DNA of 64,000 nt from Algoriphagus sp. (GCF_013373065.1 NZ_JABXIN010000011.1:124001-188000); one strand, 5' to 3'; positions 53,684 through 62,599 are shown, numbered from the stretch's first letter. Numbers and translations: made by a program. The notes: generated by a model from the letters alone, not told the origin.

Positions 53684-55558
53684 TTACCAGCCAATGCCAT
53701 AATCTTCTCCGTAATTAGAACTTCCTCCCCAGAAACTTCCATGCTTCCAGTCAAACCAAATGGCATTGATAGGACCGGATGTTCGGGTCCAAAATTCCAT
53801 GTTGTATCCTTTTTTCATTAATTCGGCACGAATCCAATTGGGCGTATCCTCGCGTAGAATCATATGTCCCGGCTTAATTTCATGAGCTCCAAAAGAGCTT
53901 TGCATTTGGAGGGAATTCATATTTGCTGCTTCAACAGCTTCCTGCACATTCATTCCAAACTCTACCACATTCAAGAAAAATTGAAGAAGATTTTGATCCT
54001 GCGAATCACCGCCTTGTACTGCAAAAGACAAGAAAGGTTTTCCATCTTTTAAAGCCATGCTGGGAGTAAGTGTTACTCGCGGTCTTTTTCCAGGTTCGGG
54101 TAGATTGTAAGGATTTAACTTTTCATCTAATACAAAACTTTGCATTCGTTGACTTAATCCAACTCCGGTTTTTCCTGCGATGACAGCTGGAACCCATCCT
54201 CCGCTTGGAGTAACAGAAACGACCCAACCATCTTTATCAGCCGCCTGAATGGAGGTTGTTCCACTGAAAAACTCATCAAAAAAAGGATCTTGGGGACCTT
54301 GGAGCTCATCTTCGTGAATGTAAGAGGCAAGGGGATTTTCTTGCTTTGACAAAAGGTTTTGGAAAGGATTCGTCCCTCCTTGGAAGGGATAGGGATCACC
54401 TGCTCCCATGGTTGGATCATTTTTATCTTTAATCAACTTTGCACGTTCCTTGGCATATTCTTTTGAAAGTAATCCTTGGATGGGGCTTTTGGGTTCAAAA
54501 GCTGGATCTGAATAATAGAAATCTCTGTCTGCAAATGCTAAATTCATTGCCTGATAAACAGTGTGAAGGTATTCCGAACTGTTGTAACCCATTTTTTGCA
54601 GGTCAAAATTCTCCAGGATATTTAAGGATTGAAGCAAAGCAGGCCCTTGCGTCCACTCTTGTAATTTGTAAACATCAATTCCCCTATAATTGACCATCAA
54701 AGGTTCTTCAATTTTTACCCTCCATTTGGCCAAGTCTTCCATGGTGAACAACCCACCCTGCTCACGAGTCCCTCTCACAATTTCCTCCGCAATATCTCCT
54801 TTATAAAACCGATCATAAGCTGCATAAATGGCCTCTTTTCTAGTTTTTCCATTACGTAGAGCCTCCTTCTCGGTTTGTACCAATTTCTGCAACGTTTGAA
54901 ATAAATCTTCTTGTACAAAAATTTCTCCCGGTTCTGGAGCTTCACGTTCCTCGCCTAAATGGGTAAGAAAAACTTCTTTGGAATAAGGCCACTCTTTGAT
55001 TCGGGCTTTGCCATTCTCAATTGAATTAGCGGTTTGGGCTTCAATAGGATAACCTTTGGCCAATTGCATTGCCGGTGCAAGTACTTCTTCCAAACTCATT
55101 GTTCCATATTCTGCAAGCATAGTCAGAAGGCCTCCAGGCGTACCTGGAGTAGTAGCTGCCAACGGTCCAAATGCTGGAGGGTAATCCATCCCTTGAGATT
55201 TGTAGAATTCAACTGTAGCACCCGTAGGAGCAATGCCCATCGCATTTATAGCAATCACTTTCTTCAGTTCTGGATGATAAATCAAAGCTTGGGTTTCTCC
55301 TCCCCAAGACAAAACATCCCACATTGTAGCCGTCGCCGCAAGCATGGCACAAGCTGCATCAACCGCGTTCCCACCTTTTTGAAAAATGGACGCTCCTGCA
55401 GTTGCTGCCAATGGTTTTCCGGTAATAGCCATCCAGTTTTTACCATGGAGGATTGGTTTTTGAGTAGAATTTTGACCAGGTGCAAGGCCTGGAAGGCTTT
55501 GACCAATAGTCAATAATGGAGTTAAGAAGAGGAGAATTAGAAGTTTTAAAGATTTCAT
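53684..55558 (-). CDS. ggt: Gamma-glutamyltransferase
   Basis: Periplasmic Ntn-hydrolase that self-cleaves and transfers or hydrolyses the gamma-glutamyl group of glutathione and similar compounds. It has a signal peptide ending near TIGQ, the N-terminal GGNAVDAACAMLAAT landmark, and the autocleavage site before Thr434 in SGTTSIQAADKDG, which becomes the new N-terminal nucleophile. VTPSGGW and KPFLSFAVQGGDSQDQ follow. The 624 residues fit the family. It is the middle gene of an operon: 12 nt after the CarboxypepD_reg gene and 30 nt before the M20 gene. Confidence 0.93.
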   Translation of the reverse strand: MKSLKLLILLFLTPLLTIGQSLPGLAPGQNSTQKPILHGKNWMAITGKPLAATAGASIFQKGGNAVDAACAMLAATATMWDVLSWGGETQALIYHPELKKVIAINAMGIAPTGATVEFYKSQGMDYPPAFGPLAATTPGTPGGLLTMLAEYGTMSLEEVLAPAMQLAKGYPIEAQTANSIENGKARIKEWPYSKEVFLTHLGEEREAPEPGEIFVQEDLFQTLQKLVQTEKEALRNGKTRKEAIYAAYDRFYKGDIAEEIVRGTREQGGLFTMEDLAKWRVKIEEPLMVNYRGIDVYKLQEWTQGPALLQSLNILENFDLQKMGYNSSEYLHTVYQAMNLAFADRDFYYSDPAFEPKSPIQGLLSKEYAKERAKLIKDKNDPTMGAGDPYPFQGGTNPFQNLLSKQENPLASYIHEDELQGPQDPFFDEFFSGTTSIQAADKDGWVVSVTPSGGWVPAVIAGKTGVGLSQRMQSFVLDEKLNPYNLPEPGKRPRVTLTPSMALKDGKPFLSFAVQGGDSQDQNLLQFFLNVVEFGMNVQEAVEAANMNSLQMQSSFGAHEIKPGHMILREDTPNWIRAELMKKGYNMEFWTRTSGPINAIWFDWKHGSFWGGSSNYGEDYGIGW

Positions 55559-55570
55559 AGGGTGAATTGG

Positions 55571-56635
55571 TTAATCAATTTCATCAAGGAGTTGGTCAAT
55601 CAAGGGACTGAACCCAGGAAACATGGAATTATAGTGCGTGAATAATTGAAAGATAGCACTCGGATCTTTGACTGAAAAGCTATTTTCGGTAGCAAATGCT
55701 TCCATTTCAGACGCTTTTTCCCCAAATAATTCAAAGAACTTCTTTCTCTTTCGAGGTATTTCGATGACGTTTTTCCCTTTCAAATAATAGTAGGTATTAC
55801 GTTTCACAATTTGGTCATTTCGTTCTCCAACCATCAATGCTTGGTTGTAATTTGACTCTTTGAGCACAGCTAGAGTCCTTCGCATTAGTGGTAATTCTCC
55901 ATCTACCAAAACCTCGAAAAATCCGGAAATAGGAACTCCTTCATCTAAAAAATCCATTCCATTAACAAAATATCGGGGGACTTGATAAGTTGAATCAATC
56001 CAGACGATATTTTGAATTCGGAGTCCAGGCATCACTGAAACAAGATTGTTTTCAGGCTCCATCAATTCGAACATATTGGAGACAATATTATACCGCACTC
56101 TAAAACTTTCTAATACCTGTTGGTCACGGTACATAAGAATGGAAGCTCGATTCCATTTTGAGTCTAAGTAATTATGGCCTTCCAGCTTCTTAGGCTCGGG
56201 AGCAATTCCATAGACCATATTGCCTCCGATAAAATTTGGCCGTTCATTAATTAACCGAATGATATTATCCGATCGAATTGTTTTTTGAAGCGCCTGTCCA
56301 CTTCCTGAAGCTCCAAATTTGACAAGCGGAATACTTCCCAAATTAGTGTCTTTGCTAAGTTTGACGACTTGCTCAAGACGATTGTATCCTTCCAAGGTGA
56401 ATGATAAAATGTAGCGATCTTCAGGAATATTGGTGAATTCAAAATTACCACCTGCGACACTGACCGTTCCGTAAGCAGTTCCCCGTAAAGTCACACTGAC
56501 ACCATCGATATATTCACCCGATTCAGAATCAATTACCTTTCCGCTTAATCGATAGGTTTGTGACCAGCCATCTAGGGCAAAAACCATGTAGAATAAAAGG
56601 CAAATGGAATATTTTAGGCTAGTTTTTAAATGCAT
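55571..56635 (-). CDS. CarboxypepD_reg-like exported protein
   Basis: A 354-residue protein with a signal peptide (ICLLFYMVFALDGWSQ) and an N-terminal CarboxypepD_reg-like beta-sandwich (YRLSGKVIDSESGEYIDGVS through about residue 105). The rest is a conserved but unnamed region seen in Bacteroidota envelope proteins. It lacks a TonB-dependent receptor barrel. It heads the operon with ggt and the M20 gene, so it may help hold or regulate these enzymes in the envelope; that is inference. Confidence 0.78.
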   Translation of the reverse strand: MHLKTSLKYSICLLFYMVFALDGWSQTYRLSGKVIDSESGEYIDGVSVTLRGTAYGTVSVAGGNFEFTNIPEDRYILSFTLEGYNRLEQVVKLSKDTNLGSIPLVKFGASGSGQALQKTIRSDNIIRLINERPNFIGGNMVYGIAPEPKKLEGHNYLDSKWNRASILMYRDQQVLESFRVRYNIVSNMFELMEPENNLVSVMPGLRIQNIVWIDSTYQVPRYFVNGMDFLDEGVPISGFFEVLVDGELPLMRRTLAVLKESNYNQALMVGERNDQIVKRNTYYYLKGKNVIEIPRKRKKFFELFGEKASEMEAFATENSFSVKDPSAIFQLFTHYNSMFPGFSPLIDQLLDEID

Positions 56636-56722
56636 TCAATCAATTACTTAAAGCATGGGAAGATAGCTAAAAGCGCACGGTAATTCAATGAAGTATTTTT
56701 CAATGGAGCTATTTTTCGGAAA

Positions 56723-56754
56723 TTGGCTTTCCCCATTTATTCACACTATATTTG
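56723..56754 (+). promoter_or_regulatory. Bacteroidota promoter for DEAD-box helicase
   Basis: TTG at 56723-56725 and TATATTTG at 56747-56754 are spaced 21 nt apart, upstream of the TTG start at 56795. Confidence 0.6.
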
Positions 56755-56794
56755 ATTACTACATAAAGTTTTTTATCACCTAATTACCCCCAAA

Positions 56795-58123
56795 TTGGAT
56801 TTCTCAGGATTTAATTTTGAACCAAGTTTACAGGAAGGCTTGGATGCAATGGGATTTGAACAACCTACGCCGATTCAAGAAAAAGCAATTCCTGTCATTT
56901 TAAAGAATAAGGACCTGATTGCATGTGCTCAAACAGGTACTGGAAAAACAGCTGCATTTATTCTTCCCATTTTGAACAAGATTTCAAAATCAGGAAAAAC
57001 TACCCTAAATACATTGATTTTAGCACCAACCCGGGAGTTGGCGATTCAAATTGATCAACAGATACAAGGTTTCGCTTATTTTTTAGGAATTAGTTCAATT
57101 CCGATCTATGGGGGAGGAGATGGAATCGTTTGGGAGCAGCAGAAAAAAGCGCTTGAACTAGGGGCAGAAATCGTAGTTGCGACGCCCGGACGATTGATCG
57201 CCCTTTTAGCTGGAGGAAAAATGGATTTGAGTTCTTTAGAACACTTAATTCTCGATGAGGCGGACCGGATGTTGGACATGGGTTTTTCTGACGATATCCT
57301 TAAAATTGTCAATTACCTTCCCAAGAATCGACAAACAATACTTTTCTCTGCAACCATGCCTCCCAAAATCAGGCAATTCAGTTTGAAATTATTGCAGGAG
57401 CCAGAAGAAATTACAATAGCTATTGGTAAAACTGCCGAAGGTGTAACTCAGTCCTTTTACTCGGTCTATGATGATCAAAAAGAGGCATTGGTGAAGCATA
57501 TACTTTCCCAGAAAAACTATGAGGCGGTTATCATTTTTGCCTCTACGAAGGAGAAAGTGAAATCCATCTACAAGATATTGAGAAAGAGCTTTGATGTTGA
57601 GGCTTTTCACTCTGATTTAGAGCAGGTTGAACGGGAAAAAATTATGTCCAACTTCAAGAATAAAATGGTGAAGATCTTGGTTGGAACAGATATTATTTCT
57701 CGAGGAATTGATGTGGTAGGTATTGAATTGGTTATCAACTATGATACTCCCAATGACCCTGAAGACTATGTTCATCGAGTGGGGCGAACTGCTCGTGCAG
57801 ATATGGAGGGAGAAGCGATCACCTTTGTAAATCCAAAGGACCAATATAAATTTCAGCGTATAGAGGATTTGATTGGGATGGAAGTAAGCTTGTTGCCTCT
57901 TCCTGAAGGCTTTGAGAAAGGCCCGGAGTATGTGCGAGGTGGTTCAAAGAAAAAGGGTCATAAATCCTTTAACAGTAAGAATAAAAAACCTTCAAAATTC
58001 AAGAAAAAGTACCCAAAGTCCGCTGAAAAAAGAGCTGGAAATCAAACGAAAACATCACAGGGAGATACTAATCAATCAAAAAGAAGCAATAAGTTTTCAA
58101 ATCGAAAAAATGTGATTGATTAA
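56795..58123 (+). CDS. DEAD-box RNA helicase (RhlE-like)
   Basis: ATP-dependent RNA remodeller for ribosome assembly or RNA decay, with cold-adaptation roles in relatives. The Q motif is GFEQPTPIQ, motif I AQTGTGKT, motif II DEAD, motif III SAT and motif VI HRVGRTARA. A Lys/Ser-rich tail follows residue 375. The frame opens at TTG 56795, and MDFSGFNFEPSLQEGLDAMG is a normal RhlE-type start, so TTG is probably the true initiator. The downstream DinB gene follows by 42 nt. Confidence 0.92.
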   Translation: MDFSGFNFEPSLQEGLDAMGFEQPTPIQEKAIPVILKNKDLIACAQTGTGKTAAFILPILNKISKSGKTTLNTLILAPTRELAIQIDQQIQGFAYFLGISSIPIYGGGDGIVWEQQKKALELGAEIVVATPGRLIALLAGGKMDLSSLEHLILDEADRMLDMGFSDDILKIVNYLPKNRQTILFSATMPPKIRQFSLKLLQEPEEITIAIGKTAEGVTQSFYSVYDDQKEALVKHILSQKNYEAVIIFASTKEKVKSIYKILRKSFDVEAFHSDLEQVEREKIMSNFKNKMVKILVGTDIISRGIDVVGIELVINYDTPNDPEDYVHRVGRTARADMEGEAITFVNPKDQYKFQRIEDLIGMEVSLLPLPEGFEKGPEYVRGGSKKKGHKSFNSKNKKPSKFKKKYPKSAEKRAGNQTKTSQGDTNQSKRSNKFSNRKNVID

Positions 58124-58165
58124 TCTTTTTGAAGGAGCCTCCCTAATTTTTAATTCAAGATTAAA

Positions 58166-58612
58166 ATGATAGAATCTTTTAAAATACTGTTTGATAGAGA
58201 ATTGGATAAACTCGAGCAAGAGTTAAAACTTTTTCGATCTACAAAAAATCTATGGCGAGTTGAGGGAGAAATAAGCAATAGTGCTGGAAATTTAGCCATT
58301 CATTTGATCGGGAATTTAAGGACTTTTATTGCTCATGAAATGGGTGGTTTTGATTATACAAGGAACCGGGATCATGAATTTTCTGCTAAAAATATTCCTC
58401 TAGAAGAGATGTTGAATGAGATTCAATTGCTGAAAAGGCAAGTCATAGAAACCTTCCAAAGGATGGATGACTTTGTCTTGAATGAGCGATATCCCATAGA
58501 GAAATTTGGGAAGCCAATGACCTACGGCTACTTTTTACTTCATCTTTATGGCCATTTTGATTATCATTTGGGGCAGATAAATTATGCCCGGCGATTATTG
58601 GATAAGGCATAA
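58166..58612 (+). CDS. DinB/DUF1572-like four-helix protein
   Basis: A 148-residue helical-bundle protein. Putative metal-binding histidines are at NLAIHLIGNLR (near 42), within YFLLHLYGHFDYHLGQINYARRLL near 123-146, and around the centre; key residues are the His of HLYGH and HLGQ, which is the DinB-superfamily pattern. Some family members are mycothiol- or bacillithiol-dependent transferases or DNA-damage-inducible proteins; the specific role here is unknown. Confidence 0.8.
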   Translation: MIESFKILFDRELDKLEQELKLFRSTKNLWRVEGEISNSAGNLAIHLIGNLRTFIAHEMGGFDYTRNRDHEFSAKNIPLEEMLNEIQLLKRQVIETFQRMDDFVLNERYPIEKFGKPMTYGYFLLHLYGHFDYHLGQINYARRLLDKA

Positions 58613-58643
58613 AAAAAGCCGTCTCCAATGAAACGGCTTTAAA
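58612..58643. terminator. Bidirectional terminator
   Basis: Stem aaagccgt / acggcttt with loop ctccaatgaa and an A-run before, between the convergent DinB and SerA-like genes; right flank only moderately T-rich. Confidence 0.75.
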
Positions 58644-58660
58644 ATTCAGACTATTCTGAA

Positions 58661-60553
58661 TCAATATAGAATTCGGAATCTGATCGTTCCAGGAATATTT
58701 TTTAATGCCTGAATAGCCTCCTCAGTATAAGCCTTATCGATATCGGTAATCACATAACCAATCTTCTCATTGGTTTTCAAATATTGTCCAACAATATTGA
58801 TTTCAAAGTCAGCTAGAATCTTATTGATTTTTGCCAAAATACCTGGCTCATTGTGGTGAATATGAATGAGTCTATGGGCATCTTGAAGGAAAGGAAGCTG
58901 AAGATTGGGGAAGTTTACAGAGTTAAATGTATTTCCCGTGTTGATGTATTCCATGATTTTTCCAGGCACAAATCGGGCTATATTTTGTTGTGCTTCGAGC
59001 GTACTTCCACCGATGTGAGGAGTCAAAATCGTATTAGGCAAACCGATAAGTTCGGAAACAAACGGTTCATTGTTGTTTTTAGGTTCTTCAGGGAAAACAT
59101 CAACTGCGCATCCAGCCAAATGGCCACTTAAAATCGCTTCTTTCAAAGCCGGAATATCTACCACATGCCCTCGACTCAGGTTTACCAAAATGGCTCCCTT
59201 TTTCATCATTTTGATCTTCTTGGCATCTATCAGGCATTTATTTTCCTTTCTACCATCCACATGAAGTGAAATAATGTCACAGGTCTGAAGTAATTCCTCC
59301 AAAGAATCCAATTTGGTCGCATTTCCCAATGCCAGCTTCTCAACGATGTCGTAATAAAAGACATTGAGCCCCATGTTTTCTGCCAAAACGGATAGTTGAG
59401 CTCCGATATTTCCATATCCTATGATTCCCAGTTTTTTGCCACGAACCTCAAATGAACCGTTAGCAGATTTATCCCATTTACCTTCATGCATGGCGACGGA
59501 CTTGTTATAGAAATTCCGCATTAGGAAAATAATCTCCGCTATCGCCATTTCTACTACGGAGCGGGTATTACTGAATGGAGCATTGAATACAACAATTCCT
59601 TTTTCCTGACAGGTTTCGAGGTCAATTTGATTGGTACCTATACAAAACGCTCCGATAGCTAACAGTCGATTGGCGTGATCCAAAACCTTTTTGGTTACAT
59701 TCGTTTTAGATCGAATCCCCAAAATGGATACATTCTTAATTTTTTCGCAAAGCTCTTCCTCGCTTAGTGCTGTACTGGCTATCTCAACCTGATAGCCTTC
59801 CTCACTTAATAAATCCACAGCAATGGGGTGGATATTTTCTAAGAGCAGAACCTTGATTCTGCTTTTGGGATATGAAAATTTCGTATTCAACTTATTGATG
59901 TATAAAATTTCGTCAAAACTTGGCGCAATATGATCAGCCTTGGAAGTTACTCGTGGACGATGAACATTCTCTGTGAAGGCATAAAACTTATTTGCCAATC
60001 CAGAGGCTTTGATTTCATAGTCCGTATATCCATCGCCAATTACATAAATATCTCCCTCCAGATTCAAATTTTTGATGGTATGAGCCTTACCATTGTTTTC
60101 GGAAAGTGGGTTTTCTCGATTGAAATCAACAATTTTTCCTTCGGAGTCATAGACAAACTCATTGGCAAAGACATTCTGTTCTTTGATCCCATAATCGGCC
60201 ACGATGGGGATGATGAAATCTTTAAATCCGTTAGAAATAATGAAGATATCATGGGCATTTTCCTGAAGAAATTCCCGATTCCGTTCGAAGGATTTGGATA
60301 CTTTCTGTTTTAATGCTTCGATCAATCCAAAAATCTGCTCCCGGTCTGCCTTTAAAATTTCGAGTCGTTTTTCAAGACTTTCCCGAAAGGTCAAGGTACC
60401 TTCCATGCCTTGGTCGGTAATATCTTTAATCGCCTGTAGTTTTTGAGAAGAATCTGGATCATTTCGAAGTGAAATTTCGCCAAGGATATCCAAAGCTTCT
60501 ACTTGCGTGAAGGTACTATCAAAATCAATGATGAATTTTTTGCTTTGAGGCAT
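58661..60553 (-). CDS. serA: Phosphoserine phosphatase / phosphoglycerate dehydrogenase fusion (SerB-SerA)
   Basis: Two enzymes of serine synthesis in one 630-residue chain. The N-terminal HAD domain (1 to about 215) has motif I DFDST with Asp10 and Asp12, motif II ISN (Ser107), and GDGYTD (Asp174, Asp178), matching SerB-type HAD-IB phosphatases. The C-terminal NAD-dependent dehydrogenase (about 230-545) has GYGNIG (379-384), Arg461 in LSRGH, and His513 in TPHIGGST. An ACT domain (about 560-630) may sense serine. Steps one and three of the pathway are thus joined; the middle aminotransferase (serC) is not nearby. Confidence 0.88.
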   Translation of the reverse strand: MPQSKKFIIDFDSTFTQVEALDILGEISLRNDPDSSQKLQAIKDITDQGMEGTLTFRESLEKRLEILKADREQIFGLIEALKQKVSKSFERNREFLQENAHDIFIISNGFKDFIIPIVADYGIKEQNVFANEFVYDSEGKIVDFNRENPLSENNGKAHTIKNLNLEGDIYVIGDGYTDYEIKASGLANKFYAFTENVHRPRVTSKADHIAPSFDEILYINKLNTKFSYPKSRIKVLLLENIHPIAVDLLSEEGYQVEIASTALSEEELCEKIKNVSILGIRSKTNVTKKVLDHANRLLAIGAFCIGTNQIDLETCQEKGIVVFNAPFSNTRSVVEMAIAEIIFLMRNFYNKSVAMHEGKWDKSANGSFEVRGKKLGIIGYGNIGAQLSVLAENMGLNVFYYDIVEKLALGNATKLDSLEELLQTCDIISLHVDGRKENKCLIDAKKIKMMKKGAILVNLSRGHVVDIPALKEAILSGHLAGCAVDVFPEEPKNNNEPFVSELIGLPNTILTPHIGGSTLEAQQNIARFVPGKIMEYINTGNTFNSVNFPNLQLPFLQDAHRLIHIHHNEPGILAKINKILADFEINIVGQYLKTNEKIGYVITDIDKAYTEEAIQALKNIPGTIRFRILY

Positions 60554-60744
60554 GTGCAGGGTTAGTTAAAGATTGGATGTAAAATTAAGAGATTGCTAAA
60601 AAAATGGAAGGTTTATTAGCATAAATGTTTTAAATCAAATTTTTGTCAATAATTATTGCAATGAGACAGAAAACTAATCGAAATCAGTTTTTTGATTGGT
60701 GATAATTCACACGTTAAATGTTTTAGGACTTCGAGAATTGCATT

Positions 60745-60752
60745 TATTTTTG
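60745..60752 (+). promoter_or_regulatory. Bacteroidota -7 box upstream of DUF4920 gene
   Basis: TATTTTTG matches TAnnTTTG, 16 nt before ATG 60769. The -33 element is unclear. Confidence 0.5.
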
Positions 60753-60768
60753 AGGAAACTAAATAATC

Positions 60769-61338
60769 ATGTTGAAAAGATATTTTACGGTCGGGCTATT
60801 CGCAGCTTCGTTATCATTTTATTCCTGTCAAAAATCAGAGCAAGAATCAACGTCTCATGAAGGTGAAATGCACCATCATGGAGGAGAAATGCACCATGAA
60901 GAAAGTTCTGCAGAAGCAGTGATTGGTGTTGCTGAAGTTGTTCCTGGAAACTATGGGGAAGAAATCATGGCCGAAGGTGCCATTTCTTTGGCAGATTTGG
61001 TTCAGGAAGTTGAGGCCAATGGAAGTTATGAAGGAAAAATCCAAGGTGAAATATTGGACGTTTGTACTTCAAAAGGATGTTGGCTAACCATGCAGCTTCC
61101 TGATGGTGAATCCATTCGAGTGACTTTTAAGGATTATGGCTTTTTTGTTCCAACCAATTCCAAAGGATTTCCGATTGTATTAGAAGGCGTAGCTAATTTT
61201 TCGGAAACTGATGTCGAAACGCTTCGACATTATGCAAAAGATGCAGGAAAGGGTCAGGAAGAAATCGATGCTATTGTATCGCCAAAGAGAGAAATTACTT
61301 TTGAAGCTACCGGGGTAGTTATTCAAGAAAAAGCCTAA
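60769..61338 (+). CDS. DUF4920 lipoprotein with His-rich N-terminus
   Basis: A 189-residue lipoprotein (signal ending in FYSC) with a His/Glu/Met-rich stretch right after the anchor (EMHHHGGEMHH), which could bind metal ions such as Cu, Zn or Ni. The rest matches DUF4920: GKIQGEILDVCTSKGCWLTM, then FKDYGFFVPTNSKGFP. Two conserved cysteines (in DVC and KGC) may form a disulfide or metal site. The fold looks OB-like. The downstream 67-residue ORF overlaps its stop by 1 nt (TAATG), so the two are coupled. Confidence 0.82.
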   Translation: MLKRYFTVGLFAASLSFYSCQKSEQESTSHEGEMHHHGGEMHHEESSAEAVIGVAEVVPGNYGEEIMAEGAISLADLVQEVEANGSYEGKIQGEILDVCTSKGCWLTMQLPDGESIRVTFKDYGFFVPTNSKGFPIVLEGVANFSETDVETLRHYAKDAGKGQEEIDAIVSPKREITFEATGVVIQEKA

Positions 61339-61541
61339 TGCCCATTGCTTTAGATAACCTTCGGGTAGGAAGAAAGTACCTTTTCATCAATCAAGGAGAA
61401 GTCCGTCAGCTGGAAATTATGGCGCGGTTGAGCGGCGATAATTTTAAGGTGAAGGATTTAGAAACCTTGGAATATTACACTATTGAAGAACTTCTTCGTT
61501 GGGGTAAGGGAAAGGATTATGAATTAGAAGAGCTCAGATAG
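61338..61541 (+). CDS. Conserved small hypothetical protein
   Basis: A 67-residue protein, MPIALDNLRVGRKYLFINQG at the start, with a beta-rich first half and a basic/acidic second half (LLRWGKGKDYELEELR). No named domain is recognised. Translation is coupled to the DUF4920 gene. A perfect hairpin overlaps its stop codon. Confidence 0.65.
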   Translation: MPIALDNLRVGRKYLFINQGEVRQLEIMARLSGDNFKVKDLETLEYYTIEELLRWGKGKDYELEELR

Positions 61542-61562
61542 GATTCGTCACCTGCGAATCCT
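61540..61562 (+). other. Hairpin at the stop codon of the 67-residue ORF
   Basis: Eight-base perfect stem aggattcg / cgaatcct with loop tcacctg. No T-run follows, so it is not a classical terminator; it could stabilise the transcript 3' end or pause transcription before the next promoter. Confidence 0.5.
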
Positions 61563-61604
61563 GTCTATCGTGCTCTATGTCACAAAACAAAGTAGGCTGA
61601 TTGC

Positions 61605-61612
61605 TACTTTTG
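61605..61612 (+). promoter_or_regulatory. Bacteroidota -7 box upstream of DUF983 gene
   Basis: TACTTTTG followed by C matches TAnnTTTGC, 20 nt before ATG 61633. Confidence 0.55.
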
Positions 61613-61632
61613 CGAAAAATATCGAATAATCA

Positions 61633-62004
61633 ATGGCAAAAGGATTAGGACAAGCGATGCTAGGAGGGAAATGCCCAAAATGTAGGGAAGGAAATATGTT
61701 TCCCGTCCCCATAGTAAGCTTTCGAAAGTTAACTGAGGTGAATAAAACTTGCTCGGTATGTAATGCTAGTTTTCAGCCAGAACCAAGTTTTTACGATGGG
61801 GCCATGTATATCAGTTATGCTTTCTCGGTTGCGTTGTTTATAACCGTTTTTGTAGCTATCAATATTTTAATAGAAAAACCGGAATTATGGATGTATCTCT
61901 CGACCATCATTTCGCTCAACTTGTTGCTCGTCCCTGTTATGCTGCGATATTCTAAAGTCCTGTATTTGTATGGCTTAGGAAAATTAAAATACCGAGGGTA
62001 CTAA
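61633..62004 (+). CDS. DUF983 membrane protein with zinc-ribbon-like motif
   Basis: A 123-residue protein. Two CxxC pairs (CPKCREGNM and CSVCNASF) form a probable zinc ribbon, followed by QPEPSFYDGAMYISY, the DUF983 landmark, and two hydrophobic helices (about 55-75 and 82-105). The function is unknown. A terminator follows. Confidence 0.82.
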   Translation: MAKGLGQAMLGGKCPKCREGNMFPVPIVSFRKLTEVNKTCSVCNASFQPEPSFYDGAMYISYAFSVALFITVFVAINILIEKPELWMYLSTIISLNLLLVPVMLRYSKVLYLYGLGKLKYRGY

Positions 62005-62023
62005 ATATTATCTTAACTTTAGA

Positions 62024-62056
62024 TAGGAGCTTGCTAGTTAGCAGGCTCTTTTTTTT
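62024..62056 (+). terminator. Terminator after DUF983 gene
   Basis: Stem gagcttgct / agcaggctc with loop agtt (62027-62048) and one mismatch, followed by a T-run. Confidence 0.8.
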
Positions 62057-62118
62057 GAATTTGATGCAATCTTCAATTTTAGTACTTTCTTGAAAGTAAC
62101 TAGTAAACAATCACTCAA

Positions 62119-62502
62119 ATGAAAATGAAGCTTATTCGAATGGGGTTGTACCTAATGGCAGGTTTTTATCTAATAGGAGGGCTCAATCATTTTTTAAATC
62201 CATCATTTTACCTCCCACTGATTCCAGAATATTTTCCGGAAAAGGAATTTATTAATTACTTGGCTGGAATTTTTGAAATCAGTTTTTCAATCTGTTTACT
62301 GCTGAAAAGATTTCGAAAAATTGCATCCTATGGCATAATAGCCATGCTAATTGCTTTTATTCCCAGTCACATCTACTTTATACAAATTAATGCCTGCGTA
62401 CCTGATGGTCTCTGTACTCCTTTATGGGTTGCATGGGTTCGATTACTGATTATTCACCCATTATTGATGATGTGGGCTTGGATTTATAGAGATCTAGAAT
62501 AG
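62119..62502 (+). CDS. DoxX-like small membrane protein
   Basis: A 127-residue protein with four hydrophobic helices and landmarks GGLNHFLNPSFYLPLIPEYF and IFEISFSICLLLKRF, typical of DoxX/DoxD-like membrane proteins. Some members have been linked to redox or thiosulfate metabolism, but most are unassigned. It is separated from the TetR gene by about 100 nt. Confidence 0.75.
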   Translation: MKMKLIRMGLYLMAGFYLIGGLNHFLNPSFYLPLIPEYFPEKEFINYLAGIFEISFSICLLLKRFRKIASYGIIAMLIAFIPSHIYFIQINACVPDGLCTPLWVAWVRLLIIHPLLMMWAWIYRDLE

Positions 62503-62599
62503 TAAAGGTCTACCTTTTGTAAATATTACTAACAAAATTGTAAATATTACTAAACTTAATCGAAGTAATACCCGTTATAGCCTCTGAACCTAGAAGAAA

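Noticed and set aside
55034-55516. 160-codon plus-strand open frame inside the gamma-glutamyltransferase gene
   Set aside because: Antisense to conserved GGT sequence; the translation is Cys/Ser/His-rich with no recognisable fold.
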